From contig NZ_VCKW01000026.1 of assembly GCF_005889715.1 (NCBI RefSeq), positions 1 to 51,711 of the forward strand: a stretch of 51,711 bases of DNA, written 5' to 3'. Position 1 is the first letter of the stretch. Every line of letters begins with the position of its first letter. The translations under genes and the position numbers were made by a program. Positions 15,782-39,878 of this stretch are shown here, piece by piece. This DNA is from Actinomadura soli. Lineage in GTDB: Bacteria > Actinomycetota > Actinomycetes > Streptosporangiales > Streptosporangiaceae. The notes beneath the pieces were generated by a model. That model saw only the letters and a program-made list of their open reading frames with translations. It was not told the DNA's origin and did not search any database.

Positions 15782-17086
15782 GTGCGCGTCCTGTTTGTCA
15801 CCGTTCCCTGGCGGACTCACTTCCAGCCCGTCGTGCCGGTGGGGTGGGCCCTGCAGACGGCGGGCCACGAGGTGCGTGTCGCCAGTGGCCCGGAGCTGGC
15901 CGACGTCATCACCGGATCGGGCCTGACCGCGGTCCCGGTCGGCTCCGACGAGCCCGTCCTGCAGAAGCTCGGCGAGATGTACAGCGAGGAGCACCAGGAG
16001 ATCGTCGACACCCTGGAACGGCTCGGGGCGAACGACGACCTGCTGTTCGCCTTCGCCGAGAACCGCGCGGAGAAGCTCACCTGGGACCGCCTGCGCTGGC
16101 TGAACCGGTACCTCACCGAGATCCTCAAGGTCATGAACGACTCGATGATCGAGGACCTGGTGGAGTACTGCCGCTGGTGGAAGCCCGACCTGGTGCTCTG
16201 GGACTGGCTGAGCTACGCGGGCTCGGTCGCGGCCACGACGGTGGGGGCGGCCCACGCCCGCATGACCACCTCGATCGACATGGACGCCCGGTTCCGGCGG
16301 CACTTCGTGCGGGTGCATGCGGAACAGGCCCCCGAGCACCGGGAGGACGCCCTGGCGGACTGGCTCGGAGGCTGGGCGGAGAAGTACGGCGCGTCGTTCG
16401 CCGAGGAGATGGTGACCGGGCATTTCACCATCGACCAGATGGTGGGCTCCATGCTGCTGGAGTCGGACGTGCCCCATGTGCCCATCAGCTACGTCCCGTA
16501 CAACGGACCCGCCGTCGTCCCGGACTGGGCCCGCCGCGACCCGTCGAAGCGGCGCGTCCTCGCCACGTTCGGGGTGAGCCAGGACGAGGGGGCGGACTAC
16601 CAGGCCCTGGTCGTCGATCAGGTGCAGGACATGCTGGACTCCCTCGCCGATCTCGACATCGAGCTGGTCGTGACCCTGTCCGAGCAGATCCAGAAGGAGC
16701 TGGAGCGCGTCCCCGGCAACACGAGGATGGTGGAGTTCGTGCCGTTGCACGTCGTCATCCCGTCGTGTTCGGCCGTCATCCATCACGGGGGAGTCCCCGC
16801 GTTCCTGGACTCGATCGCCCACGAGGTGCCGCAGCTGATGGTCGGCCGCGTCGTCCCGGACATCGAGGACCGCGCACCCCGGCTGGAGCAGGCCCGGGGC
16901 GGGCTGTGGATCCCGCCGGGCGAGCTGAGCGGGGAGCGGATCCGGGAGCAGCTCGTGCGGCTGCTGGACGAGCCGGAGTTCCGCGAGGGCGCCGCGCGGC
17001 TGCGCGCGGAACTGCTCGCCCAGCCGGCGCCCCGCGACGTCGTCCCGGAACTGGAGCGGCTCGCCGGCCGCTACCGCTCTCGTTGA
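15782..17086 (+). CDS. Glycosyltransferase 1 (EryCIII/DesVII-like, GT-B fold)
   Basis: Predicted to transfer the TDP-trideoxyhexose to the peptide-polyketide or to a previous sugar. The 434-residue protein has the N-terminal acceptor-side segment MRVLFVTVPWRTH, a central LVEYCRWWKPDLVLWDWLSYAG, and the C-terminal nucleotide-sugar site with VPLHVVIPSCSAVIHHGG. These place it in the macrolide/aromatic deoxysugar transferase group, which often needs a P450-like helper. GTG 15782 has GGAGGAG spaced by 8. It is one of three paralogs in the window and shares a duplicated leader with glycosyltransferase 2. Confidence 0.9.
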   Translation: MRVLFVTVPWRTHFQPVVPVGWALQTAGHEVRVASGPELADVITGSGLTAVPVGSDEPVLQKLGEMYSEEHQEIVDTLERLGANDDLLFAFAENRAEKLTWDRLRWLNRYLTEILKVMNDSMIEDLVEYCRWWKPDLVLWDWLSYAGSVAATTVGAAHARMTTSIDMDARFRRHFVRVHAEQAPEHREDALADWLGGWAEKYGASFAEEMVTGHFTIDQMVGSMLLESDVPHVPISYVPYNGPAVVPDWARRDPSKRRVLATFGVSQDEGADYQALVVDQVQDMLDSLADLDIELVVTLSEQIQKELERVPGNTRMVEFVPLHVVIPSCSAVIHHGGVPAFLDSIAHEVPQLMVGRVVPDIEDRAPRLEQARGGLWIPPGELSGERIREQLVRLLDEPEFREGAARLRAELLAQPAPRDVVPELERLAGRYRSR

Positions 17087-17104
17087 TGCCACTGGCCTGG
17101 ACCG

Positions 17105-17124
17105 CTGTCCGGTCGCCAGGACAG
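17105..17124. promoter_or_regulatory. Palindromic operator, copy B (before the 3,5-epimerase)
   Basis: CTGTCCGG, TCGC, CAGGACAG matches the copy at 6973 with one mismatch between arms. It lies 28 bases before the epimerase start and 18 after the stop of glycosyltransferase 1, so it could control an internal promoter. Confidence 0.6.
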
Positions 17125-17152
17125 CGCCCGATCAGGGAGGCGTGAGGATCCT

Positions 17153-17818
17153 ATGGAGATCGAGGAGACGGACGCCGTTCCCGGCGCCTATGTCATCACC
17201 CCGCACCGGCACACCGACGAGCGCGGAGCGTTCTTCGAGTCCCTCCGCACGGACCTGGTCAGCGAGGCGATCGGGCGACCGTTCACGGTCCGCCAGGTCA
17301 ACTACTCGGTGTCGCGGCGGAACACGCTGCGCGGCGTGCACGGGGTGCTCATCCCGCCGGGACAGGCCAAGTACGTCACCTGTGTCCGCGGCGCGTTCCG
17401 CGACATCGCCGTCGACCTGCGCGTCGGCTCGCCCACGTTCGGCCGGTACACCGTCAACGTGCTGAGCGCGGAGAACGGTGTCGCCGTCCACCTCACCGAG
17501 GGGCTCGGCCACGGCTTCCTGGCGCTGACGGACGACACCTGCATCTGCTACGCCCTGTCGACGGTCTACGTGCCGGGCACCCAGTTCGAGATCGACCCGC
17601 TCGACCCGGAGCTGGCCCTGCCGTGGGGGTTCACCGAGCCTCCGCTGCTGTCGGAGAAGGACGCGCGGGCGCCGACCCTGGCACAGGCCCGCGCGAAGGG
17701 CATCCTGCCGCGCTGGCCGGGGACGCCGCCGGAGGGCGCCGAGCAGCCCGGGCCCGATGGCAACGGCGCCGCACACGATGGCACGTCTCGCCCGGCCGCG
17801 CGACCGTCGTACCGCTGA
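17153..17818 (+). CDS. dTDP-4-keto-6-deoxyhexose 3,5-epimerase (RmlC/EvaD-like)
   Basis: Cupin-type epimerase expected to invert C5 (and perhaps C3) of the keto sugar, turning the D series into the L series. In the 221-residue protein the family's key residues are visible: His63 in TLRGVHG, Lys73 in QAKYV, Tyr139 and Asp151. The last 35 residues are a low-complexity tail absent from RmlC. ATG 17153 is preceded by a GGGAGGCGTGAGG purine-rich stretch. It lies between two glycosyltransferases on the same strand. Because C3 is deoxygenated in this pathway, the chemically meaningful role is C5 epimerisation. Confidence 0.9.
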   Translation: MEIEETDAVPGAYVITPHRHTDERGAFFESLRTDLVSEAIGRPFTVRQVNYSVSRRNTLRGVHGVLIPPGQAKYVTCVRGAFRDIAVDLRVGSPTFGRYTVNVLSAENGVAVHLTEGLGHGFLALTDDTCICYALSTVYVPGTQFEIDPLDPELALPWGFTEPPLLSEKDARAPTLAQARAKGILPRWPGTPPEGAEQPGPDGNGAAHDGTSRPAARPSYR

Positions 17819-17897
17819 TCCGGCCGCTGATCCGGCCCGCCGGACCGGCCGGGTGCTGGAGGGGCGCCGGACGGGCGCCGTCCAGGCCAAGGACGGT

Positions 17898-17966
17898 TCA
17901 AGGTCGCCTTAAGAGGGTTCGGCGAGGGTTTTCGATGTTCCGGTATCTACCTAGGAGTTGACCGCT
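17898..17966 (+). repeat. Duplicated upstream segment, copy 2 (before glycosyltransferase 2)
   Basis: Counterpart of 15713-15781 with the same 69-base distance to the GTG start. The differences are scattered substitutions and one compensating single-base shift around the AGGG motifs. It supports a tandem gene duplication that took the regulatory leader with it. Confidence 0.75.
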
Positions 17967-19271
17967 GTGCGCGTCCTGTTCGTCACCATTCCTTGGCGGA
18001 GCCACTATCACCTCGTCGTGTCGATGGGGTGGGCCTTGCAGGCGGCAGGGCACGAGGTGCGCGTCGCCAGCGGGCCCGAGATAACCGACGCCATGACCAG
18101 ATCGGGGCTGACGGCGGTCCCGGTCGGCTCCGACGAGCCCATCATGGAGAAGCTGGAGAAGCTGCTCGACGCGGACGTCCTGGGAAAGGTCGAGGAGCTC
18201 ACCGAGCAGGGCGACCTCCTGGTCGACATGTGCGAGAACCGCGAAGAGGAACTCACCTGGCAGCGCCTGAAATGGGCGTACCGCATGTACAAGCGGACCC
18301 ACGCGGCCATGAACGACTCGATGGTCGAGGACCTGGTGGAGTACTGCCGCTGGTGGAAGCCGGACCTGGTGATCTGGGACTACCTGAGCTACGCGGGCGC
18401 GGTCGCCGCCGCGGCGGTGGGGGCGGCCCACGCGCGCATGCCGATCGGGTTGAACGCCGAGGCCCGGATGCGGGCGAACTACCTGCGGGTGCGGGCGCAG
18501 CAGCCCCTGGAGGACCGTGAGGACCCGCTGGAGGAGTGGCTCGGAGGCTTGGCGGAGAAGTACGGCGCGTCGTTCTCCGAGGAGCTGGTGACCGGGCAGT
18601 TCACCATCGACCAGATGGTGGGCTCCCTGCGGCTGGAGTCGGACGTCCCGAGCGTCCCCATCGGTTACACCCCGTACAACGGGCCGTCCGTGGAACCGGA
18701 CTGGACCCGGCGCGACCCGTCGAAGCGGCGCGTCCTGGCCACCTTCGGGATCAGCCTGGAGCAGGCCGACTGGGCCCAGGCACTCTCCAACGAGCAGTTG
18801 CAGGGGATGCTGGACGGCCTGGCCGACCTGGACATCGAGCTGGTCGTGACGCTGCCGGAGAAGATCCAGAAGGAGCTCAAGCGCGTCCCCGACAACACCA
18901 GGATGGTGGAGTTCGTGCCGTTGCACGTCATCATCCCGTCGTGCTCGGCCGTCATCCACCACGGGGGCATCGGCCCGTTCCTGGACTCGATCGCCCACGA
19001 GCTGCCTCAGCTGATGGTCGGCCGCGTCCTGCCGGACATCGGCGAGCGCGGTCCGCGCCTGGAGCAGGCCGGGGCCGGCCTGTGGATCTCGGGTGACGAT
19101 CCCGGGGAGCTGAGCGGGGAGCGGATCCGCGAGCGCGTGGTGCGGCTCCTGGACGAGCCGTCGTTCCGGGAGGGCGCCGGGCGGTTGCGCACGGAGCTGC
19201 TCGCCCAGCCGACCCCCGGCGAGGCGGTCCGGGAGCTGGAGCTGCTCACCAGCCGCTACCGGTCGCGTTAA
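17967..19271 (+). CDS. Glycosyltransferase 2 (EryCIII/DesVII-like)
   Basis: Second GT-B deoxysugar transferase, 434 residues, with the same layout as glycosyltransferase 1: MRVLFVTIPWRSH, LVEYCRWWKPDLVIWDYLSYAG, and VPLHVIIPSCSAVIHHGG with a following DSIAHELPQLMVGRV. GTG 17967 has AGGAG spaced by 9. The middle region (around 18150-18300) differs most from its paralogs, as expected if the acceptor differs. Its TAA stop overlaps the TAA stop of the convergent SARP gene by two bases within TTAA. With one sugar pathway in view, the three transferases could build an oligosaccharide or glycosylate several positions. Confidence 0.9.
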   Translation: MRVLFVTIPWRSHYHLVVSMGWALQAAGHEVRVASGPEITDAMTRSGLTAVPVGSDEPIMEKLEKLLDADVLGKVEELTEQGDLLVDMCENREEELTWQRLKWAYRMYKRTHAAMNDSMVEDLVEYCRWWKPDLVIWDYLSYAGAVAAAAVGAAHARMPIGLNAEARMRANYLRVRAQQPLEDREDPLEEWLGGLAEKYGASFSEELVTGQFTIDQMVGSLRLESDVPSVPIGYTPYNGPSVEPDWTRRDPSKRRVLATFGISLEQADWAQALSNEQLQGMLDGLADLDIELVVTLPEKIQKELKRVPDNTRMVEFVPLHVIIPSCSAVIHHGGIGPFLDSIAHELPQLMVGRVLPDIGERGPRLEQAGAGLWISGDDPGELSGERIRERVVRLLDEPSFREGAGRLRTELLAQPTPGEAVRELELLTSRYRSR

Positions 19272-20020
19272 TGGCCGTCGTCCATCAGGATCGCCCGCTG
19301 GACGTCCTGGAGCGCCGCTCCGGGCTCGACGCCCAGCTCCTCCCGGAGCGTCCGGCGGGCCCGCTGGTAGGCGAGCAGGGCGTCGCCCCGGCATCCGCTG
19401 CGGTGCAGCGCCAGCATGAGCTGCCGGTGGAACGCCTCCCTGATGGGGTGCTCGGTGCTGAGCAGGTACAGGTCGCTGACGAGCTCGCGGTGCCGCCCGA
19501 GGGCCATGCGCGCGTCCATCAGGCCCTCCATGCACTCCAGCTGGGCCTCGTTGAGCCAGGTGCGGAACCCCTGGAGGATCGGCCCGCGCGCCGCGTCGGC
19601 GGGAAGCGGGCCCCGGCACAGGGCGAGCGCGTCCTCGAAGCTGCGCACCGCGGCCTTGTGGTCGCTGCTCCTGAGATGGGCCCGGCCCTCTTTCAGCAGG
19701 GCCGTGAAGTCGCGCAGGTCGAGCCCGTCCGGCGGCGCCAGCGTCAGGACGTATCCGGGGGGCCGGGTGAGGACGGGGCTCGGCTGCGTTCCGGGACGCC
19801 GGAGCAGTTTGCGGATCTGGGAGATGTAGACGTAAAGGCCCGCCGTGGCACTGCGCGGCGGTTCCTCTCCCCAGATCTCCCTGATGAGCCGGTCGGCGCT
19901 GACGACCTGGCCGGACCGGATGATCAGCGCGGCCAGCAGGATCTCCACCTTCTGCGCGTTGACGGTCTGCGCGCTCTTTCCGTCGATGACGCGCAGCGGT
20001 CCCAGAATCTCGTAACGCAC
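19268..20020 (-). CDS. SARP-family transcriptional activator
   Basis: Streptomyces antibiotic regulatory protein type: an OmpR-like DNA-binding domain (residues about 1-95, beginning VRYEILGPLRV and ending YISQIRKLLRR) followed by a bacterial transcriptional activation domain (about 100-245, ending RTLREELGVEPGAALQDVQRAI). At 250 residues it is a short SARP without an ATPase domain. GTG 20020 was chosen because GGGAG lies 9 bases upstream and SARPs typically begin with RYEILGPL; ATG 20035 is an alternative. It diverges from the giant NRPS gene and is a likely activator of the cluster. SARPs bind direct repeats near the -35 region. Confidence 0.9.
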   Translation of the reverse strand: MRYEILGPLRVIDGKSAQTVNAQKVEILLAALIIRSGQVVSADRLIREIWGEEPPRSATAGLYVYISQIRKLLRRPGTQPSPVLTRPPGYVLTLAPPDGLDLRDFTALLKEGRAHLRSSDHKAAVRSFEDALALCRGPLPADAARGPILQGFRTWLNEAQLECMEGLMDARMALGRHRELVSDLYLLSTEHPIREAFHRQLMLALHRSGCRGDALLAYQRARRTLREELGVEPGAALQDVQRAILMDDGH

Positions 20021-20672
20021 GCTGTGAACTCCCATTCTCTGGAAAGACGTTCGTCCGCGCCGGGTGACGCCGCTGCGGTGGCCGCGGCGTGCGGAATTCG
20101 TCCGGTGAGTGAAAGTCGGGACGGAGCCGCGGATCAAGGAATTCAGAGCCTTCTGCCCCACCTGTGGAGATTGACATCCAGTGGTGGGAGGGACCGCGCC
20201 CCGGCTGGCCTGAACATACCTCAGATCGGCCGATCGTGACCCGGCCGCGGCGGGTGCCGGGCGCCCGGCCGGCCGGCCGGTACCGGTGCCGGACCAGCGT
20301 GCGGGCCGCCATCCGGCGTCCTCGGCGGCCCCGAACCGCTGTCTGGTCGCCAGGACAGCGCGTGAGTTCCATAAACGGGAGGCAGGCCGGGCTTCCGGGA
20401 ATGGGTGCCGCGCCGTGTTCGAGCATTGACAGGCGCCTGGGGCGACGTGCTTTCCTAATGGCTGCGCGACCATCCCTACAGGACGGAAACGGGCGGACTC
20501 GAGAACGGCGGTCCTGGCGAGAACCGGCGCGCGCGGGGTCGCTGTCGGCTCGATATTCCCCCGCCGGTTCGGTGACATCGGTCAAGTGACGGTTCCATCT
20601 CCTGGTGCCAGATAACTGTCGCTCTGCCGGTGTGAGACTTCCGCTGGGATCTTTCTCTGGGGAAGCGACGAA
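20021..20672. promoter_or_regulatory. Divergent control region between the SARP and NRPS genes
   Basis: A 652-base gene-free segment. It holds the palindromic operator at 20339-20358 and, about 70 bases beyond it toward the NRPS, a consensus -35 box TTGACA (20426-20431). The -10 is not clear; CCTAAT at 20454-20459 is too far for standard spacing. A long run of GGCCGGCC-type sequence lies near 20260-20280. I see no gene here. Confidence 0.45.
20339..20358. promoter_or_regulatory. Palindromic operator, copy C (SARP-NRPS intergenic region)
   Basis: CTGTCTGG, TCGC, CAGGACAG. With its flanks it differs at one position from copy B (17105) across ACCGCTGTC-GGTCGCCAGG. It lies midway between the SARP start (20020) and the NRPS start (20673). 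Confidence 0.65.
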
Positions 20673-37202
<16,530 letters not shown>

Positions 37203-37266
37203 GGGCCGGTCCTCGATGACCGCGCCCGGGATCACCCATGGAACCGAGAGAGCAAGGGAGAAGAAA

Positions 37267-38466
37267 GTGACGCACGTCGCTGACCGCTGGGGAATGAATC
37301 CGGCGTACTTCTGGATGTGGGACCGCCGGCCGGACAATCCCGTCAAGGTCGACGACAACGGCGTGTTCCACGTGTACGGGTACGCCGAGTGCGTCGAGGT
37401 CTACGGCGACCCGAAGACGTACTCGTCCAACATCGAGGCGCTGTTCTTCGGCGAGGCCGAGGAGGGCGAGGCGCTCAGCGAGGGCGCGCTGAGCGCCGCG
37501 GACCCGCCGAAGCACACGAAGATGCGCAAGCTCGTCAGCCGCGCGTTCACCCCGCGGATGGTGGCCGGCCTCGAACCGCAGATCACCAAGATCACCCATG
37601 AGCTGCTGGACGCGGCGGCGGACAAGGACCGCCTGGACCTGATCGAGGACCTCGCGTACCCGATGCCGCTGATCGTGATCGCCGAGATGCTCGGTGTCCC
37701 GCACAGCGACCGCGGCCTCTTCAAGGAGTGGGTGGACAAGATCGTCACCGCCGCGGGCGAGGTGACCGTCGAGAGCACCGACAAGCAGCGCACGGACGAG
37801 GACGTCGCGGCCGCCATGGGCCAGGTGCCCGAGATGATGAACTACCTGCGCGAGCACATCGCCGAGCGGCGCCGGAAGCCGCGGGAGGACCTGTTCACCA
37901 AGCTGGTCGAAGCGGAGATCGACGGCTTCCGCCTGAGCGAGGCCGCCATCGCGGTCTTCGCCAGGGAGCTCCTCATGGCCGGGCACCTCACCACCAGCGC
38001 GACGCTGGGCAACACGCTGCTGTGCCTGGACGCCCACCCGGAGCAGATGGCACGGCTGCGCGCGAACCCGGACCTGGCCCCCGGGGTGATCGAGGAGAGC
38101 CTGCGGTTCCTGGGGCCGTTCGTGGCGTCCATCCGCGCGACCGTCGCCGACACGGAGCTGGCGGGGGTCAAGATTCCGAAGGGCCGGCTCGTCAGGCTCT
38201 GGCTCAGCGCGGCGAACCGGGACGAGCGCCAGTTCGAGCGACCGCACGTGTTCGACCCGGACCGCGACCCCAACCCGCATCTGGGCTTCGGCCGCGGGAT
38301 CCACTTCTGCATCGGCGCGCCGCTGGCCCGCCTCGAAGGCCGCATCGGGACGAACGTCCTGCTGGAGCGGTTCCCGAAGGTGCGCACGGACCCGGACAAC
38401 CCGCACGAGTTCACGGCGATGGAGGAGGTCCTCCTGGCCTCGAAGCTGCCGCTGCTCGTCAACTAG
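37267..38466 (+). CDS. Cytochrome P450
   Basis: Predicted heme monooxygenase, 399 residues, with a complete heme loop FGRGIHFCIG (Cys348) and an ExxR motif (Glu277-Arg280). The I-helix reads MAGHLTTS (residues 237-244): the acidic residue usual in AGxET/DT is Leu241, while Thr242 is kept. GTG 37267 has GGGAG spaced about 6; an in-frame ATG at 37216 lacks a ribosome site. It lies 64 bases after the NRPS and 23 before glycosyltransferase 3, so the three are likely co-transcribed. It could hydroxylate an amino acid, the peptide or the polyketide chain, perhaps creating a glycosylation site. It is not a DesVIII/EryCII-type helper in the strict sense, because those lack the heme cysteine. Confidence 0.9.
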   Translation: MTHVADRWGMNPAYFWMWDRRPDNPVKVDDNGVFHVYGYAECVEVYGDPKTYSSNIEALFFGEAEEGEALSEGALSAADPPKHTKMRKLVSRAFTPRMVAGLEPQITKITHELLDAAADKDRLDLIEDLAYPMPLIVIAEMLGVPHSDRGLFKEWVDKIVTAAGEVTVESTDKQRTDEDVAAAMGQVPEMMNYLREHIAERRRKPREDLFTKLVEAEIDGFRLSEAAIAVFARELLMAGHLTTSATLGNTLLCLDAHPEQMARLRANPDLAPGVIEESLRFLGPFVASIRATVADTELAGVKIPKGRLVRLWLSAANRDERQFERPHVFDPDRDPNPHLGFGRGIHFCIGAPLARLEGRIGTNVLLERFPKVRTDPDNPHEFTAMEEVLLASKLPLLVN

Positions 38467-38489
38467 AGGACACGAAGGAGCTGAGCGCC

Positions 38490-39800
38490 ATGCGCGTCTT
38501 GCTTGTCACCTTTCCCTGGCAGAGCCATTTCCACCTCCTCGTGTCGCTGGGGTGGGGCCTGCAGACGGCCGGGCACGAGGTGCGCGTCGCCAGCGGCCCG
38601 GAGCTGACGGACGTCATCACGAGGTCGGGCCTGACGGCGGTCCCCGTCGGCTCCGACGAGCCGGTCTTCGAGAAGCTGGAGCGTTCGCAGGGCGAGCTGT
38701 TCGAGAAGCTCACCGCGGAACTCGACGGCCAGGCCGACCTGGACCTGAGCTTCGACCTGTCCGAGAACCGCGAGGAGAAGCTCACCTGGGACCGCCTGCG
38801 CTGGGGGTACCGGTTCATCGCCGCGAACATCAAGGCCATGAACGACTCGATGATCGAGGACCTGGTCGAGTACTGCCGCTGGTGGAAGCCCGATCTCGTG
38901 GTCTGGGACTGGATCAGCTACGCGGGCCCCGTGGCCGCCGCCGCGGTCGGGGTGCCGCACGCCCGCGTGCCGATCGGGCTGAACGTGGACGCCCGGATGC
39001 GGGACCACTACCTGCGGGTGCGGGCGGAGCAGCCGCCGGAGAAGCGCGAGGACCCGCTCGGGGACTGGCTGGCGGAGTGGGCGGACAAGTACGGCGCGCC
39101 GTTCTCCGAGGAACTGGTGACCGGCCAGTTCACCATCGACCAGATGGTGGGCTCCATGGTGCTGGAGTCGGACGTGCCGTCCGTTCCCCTCCGGTACGTC
39201 CCCTACAACGGGCCGTCGGTGGTGCCGGACTGGACCCGCCGCGACCCGTCGAAGCGGCGCGTCCTCGCCACCTTCGGCTGGACGATGGAGAAGGACCCGT
39301 CGGCGCTGGCGCTGTCCGGCGACCAGCTCCAGGCGATGCTGGACTCCGTCGCCGATCTCGACATCGAGCTGGTCGTGACCCTGCCCGAACAGGTCCAGAA
39401 GGAGCTCAAGCGGGTCCCGGACAACACCAGGATGGTGGAGTTCGTGCCGCTGCACGTCATCATCCCGTCGTGCTCGGCCGTCATCCACCACGGGGGGATC
39501 CCCTCGTTCGTGGACTCGCTCGTCCACGGGGTGCCCCAGCTGGTGATCAGCCGGATCATGCCGGACATCGGTGAGCGGGGCCCGCGCCTGGAACGCGCCG
39601 GGGCCGGGCTGTGGATCCCGGGCGACGACCCGGAGGAGCTGAGCGGGCAGCGGATCCGCGAGCACCTGCTGCGGCTCCTGGACGAGCCCGCGTTCCGTGA
39701 GGGCGCCGGGCGGCTGCGCAAGGAACTGCTCGCCCAGCCCACCCCAGGCGAGGCGGTCAAGGAACTGGAGCGGCTCACGAGCCACTTCCGCGATCGCTGA
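38490..39800 (+). CDS. Glycosyltransferase 3 (EryCIII/DesVII-like)
   Basis: Third paralogous GT-B deoxysugar transferase, 436 residues: MRVLLVTFPWQSH, LVEYCRWWKPDLVVWDWISYAG, VPLHVIIPSCSAVIHHGG. ATG 38490 has AGGAG spaced by 9. Unlike copies 1 and 2 it lacks the duplicated 69-base leader and is joined to the P450 by a 23-base gap, so it probably follows NRPS transcription. Its association with the P450 raises the possibility that it glycosylates the hydroxyl that the P450 installs. It is convergent with the thioesterase-oxidase fusion gene, with a strong hairpin between the two. Confidence 0.9.
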   Translation: MRVLLVTFPWQSHFHLLVSLGWGLQTAGHEVRVASGPELTDVITRSGLTAVPVGSDEPVFEKLERSQGELFEKLTAELDGQADLDLSFDLSENREEKLTWDRLRWGYRFIAANIKAMNDSMIEDLVEYCRWWKPDLVVWDWISYAGPVAAAAVGVPHARVPIGLNVDARMRDHYLRVRAEQPPEKREDPLGDWLAEWADKYGAPFSEELVTGQFTIDQMVGSMVLESDVPSVPLRYVPYNGPSVVPDWTRRDPSKRRVLATFGWTMEKDPSALALSGDQLQAMLDSVADLDIELVVTLPEQVQKELKRVPDNTRMVEFVPLHVIIPSCSAVIHHGGIPSFVDSLVHGVPQLVISRIMPDIGERGPRLERAGAGLWIPGDDPEELSGQRIREHLLRLLDEPAFREGAGRLRKELLAQPTPGEAVKELERLTSHFRDR

Positions 39801-39830
39801 ACCGGGACCGGAGAACGGAGAAATCAGAAC

Positions 39831-39868
39831 GCTGAACGCGGCCGAGCCTGAGCTCGGCCGCGTTCAGC
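39831..39868. terminator. Perfect 17-bp hairpin between convergent genes
   Basis: GCTGAACGCGGCCGAGC (39831-39847) pairs without mismatch with 39852-39868 around a 4-base CTGA loop. It sits between the stops of glycosyltransferase 3 (39800) and the minus-strand fusion gene (39879). There is no T tract; a stem this long is a credible bidirectional terminator in actinomycetes. Confidence 0.8.
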
Positions 39869-39878
39869 ATCTGCGGGG

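Noticed and set aside
15713..17966. SARP sites in the AGGG repeats of the glycosyltransferase leaders
   Set aside because: The AGGG spacing is 10 in one copy and 11 in the other, so the pattern is not conserved.
37267..38466. DesVIII/EryCII-like glycosyltransferase helper
   Set aside because: The heme-binding cysteine loop is intact, unlike in those helpers; a catalytic P450 is the better call.
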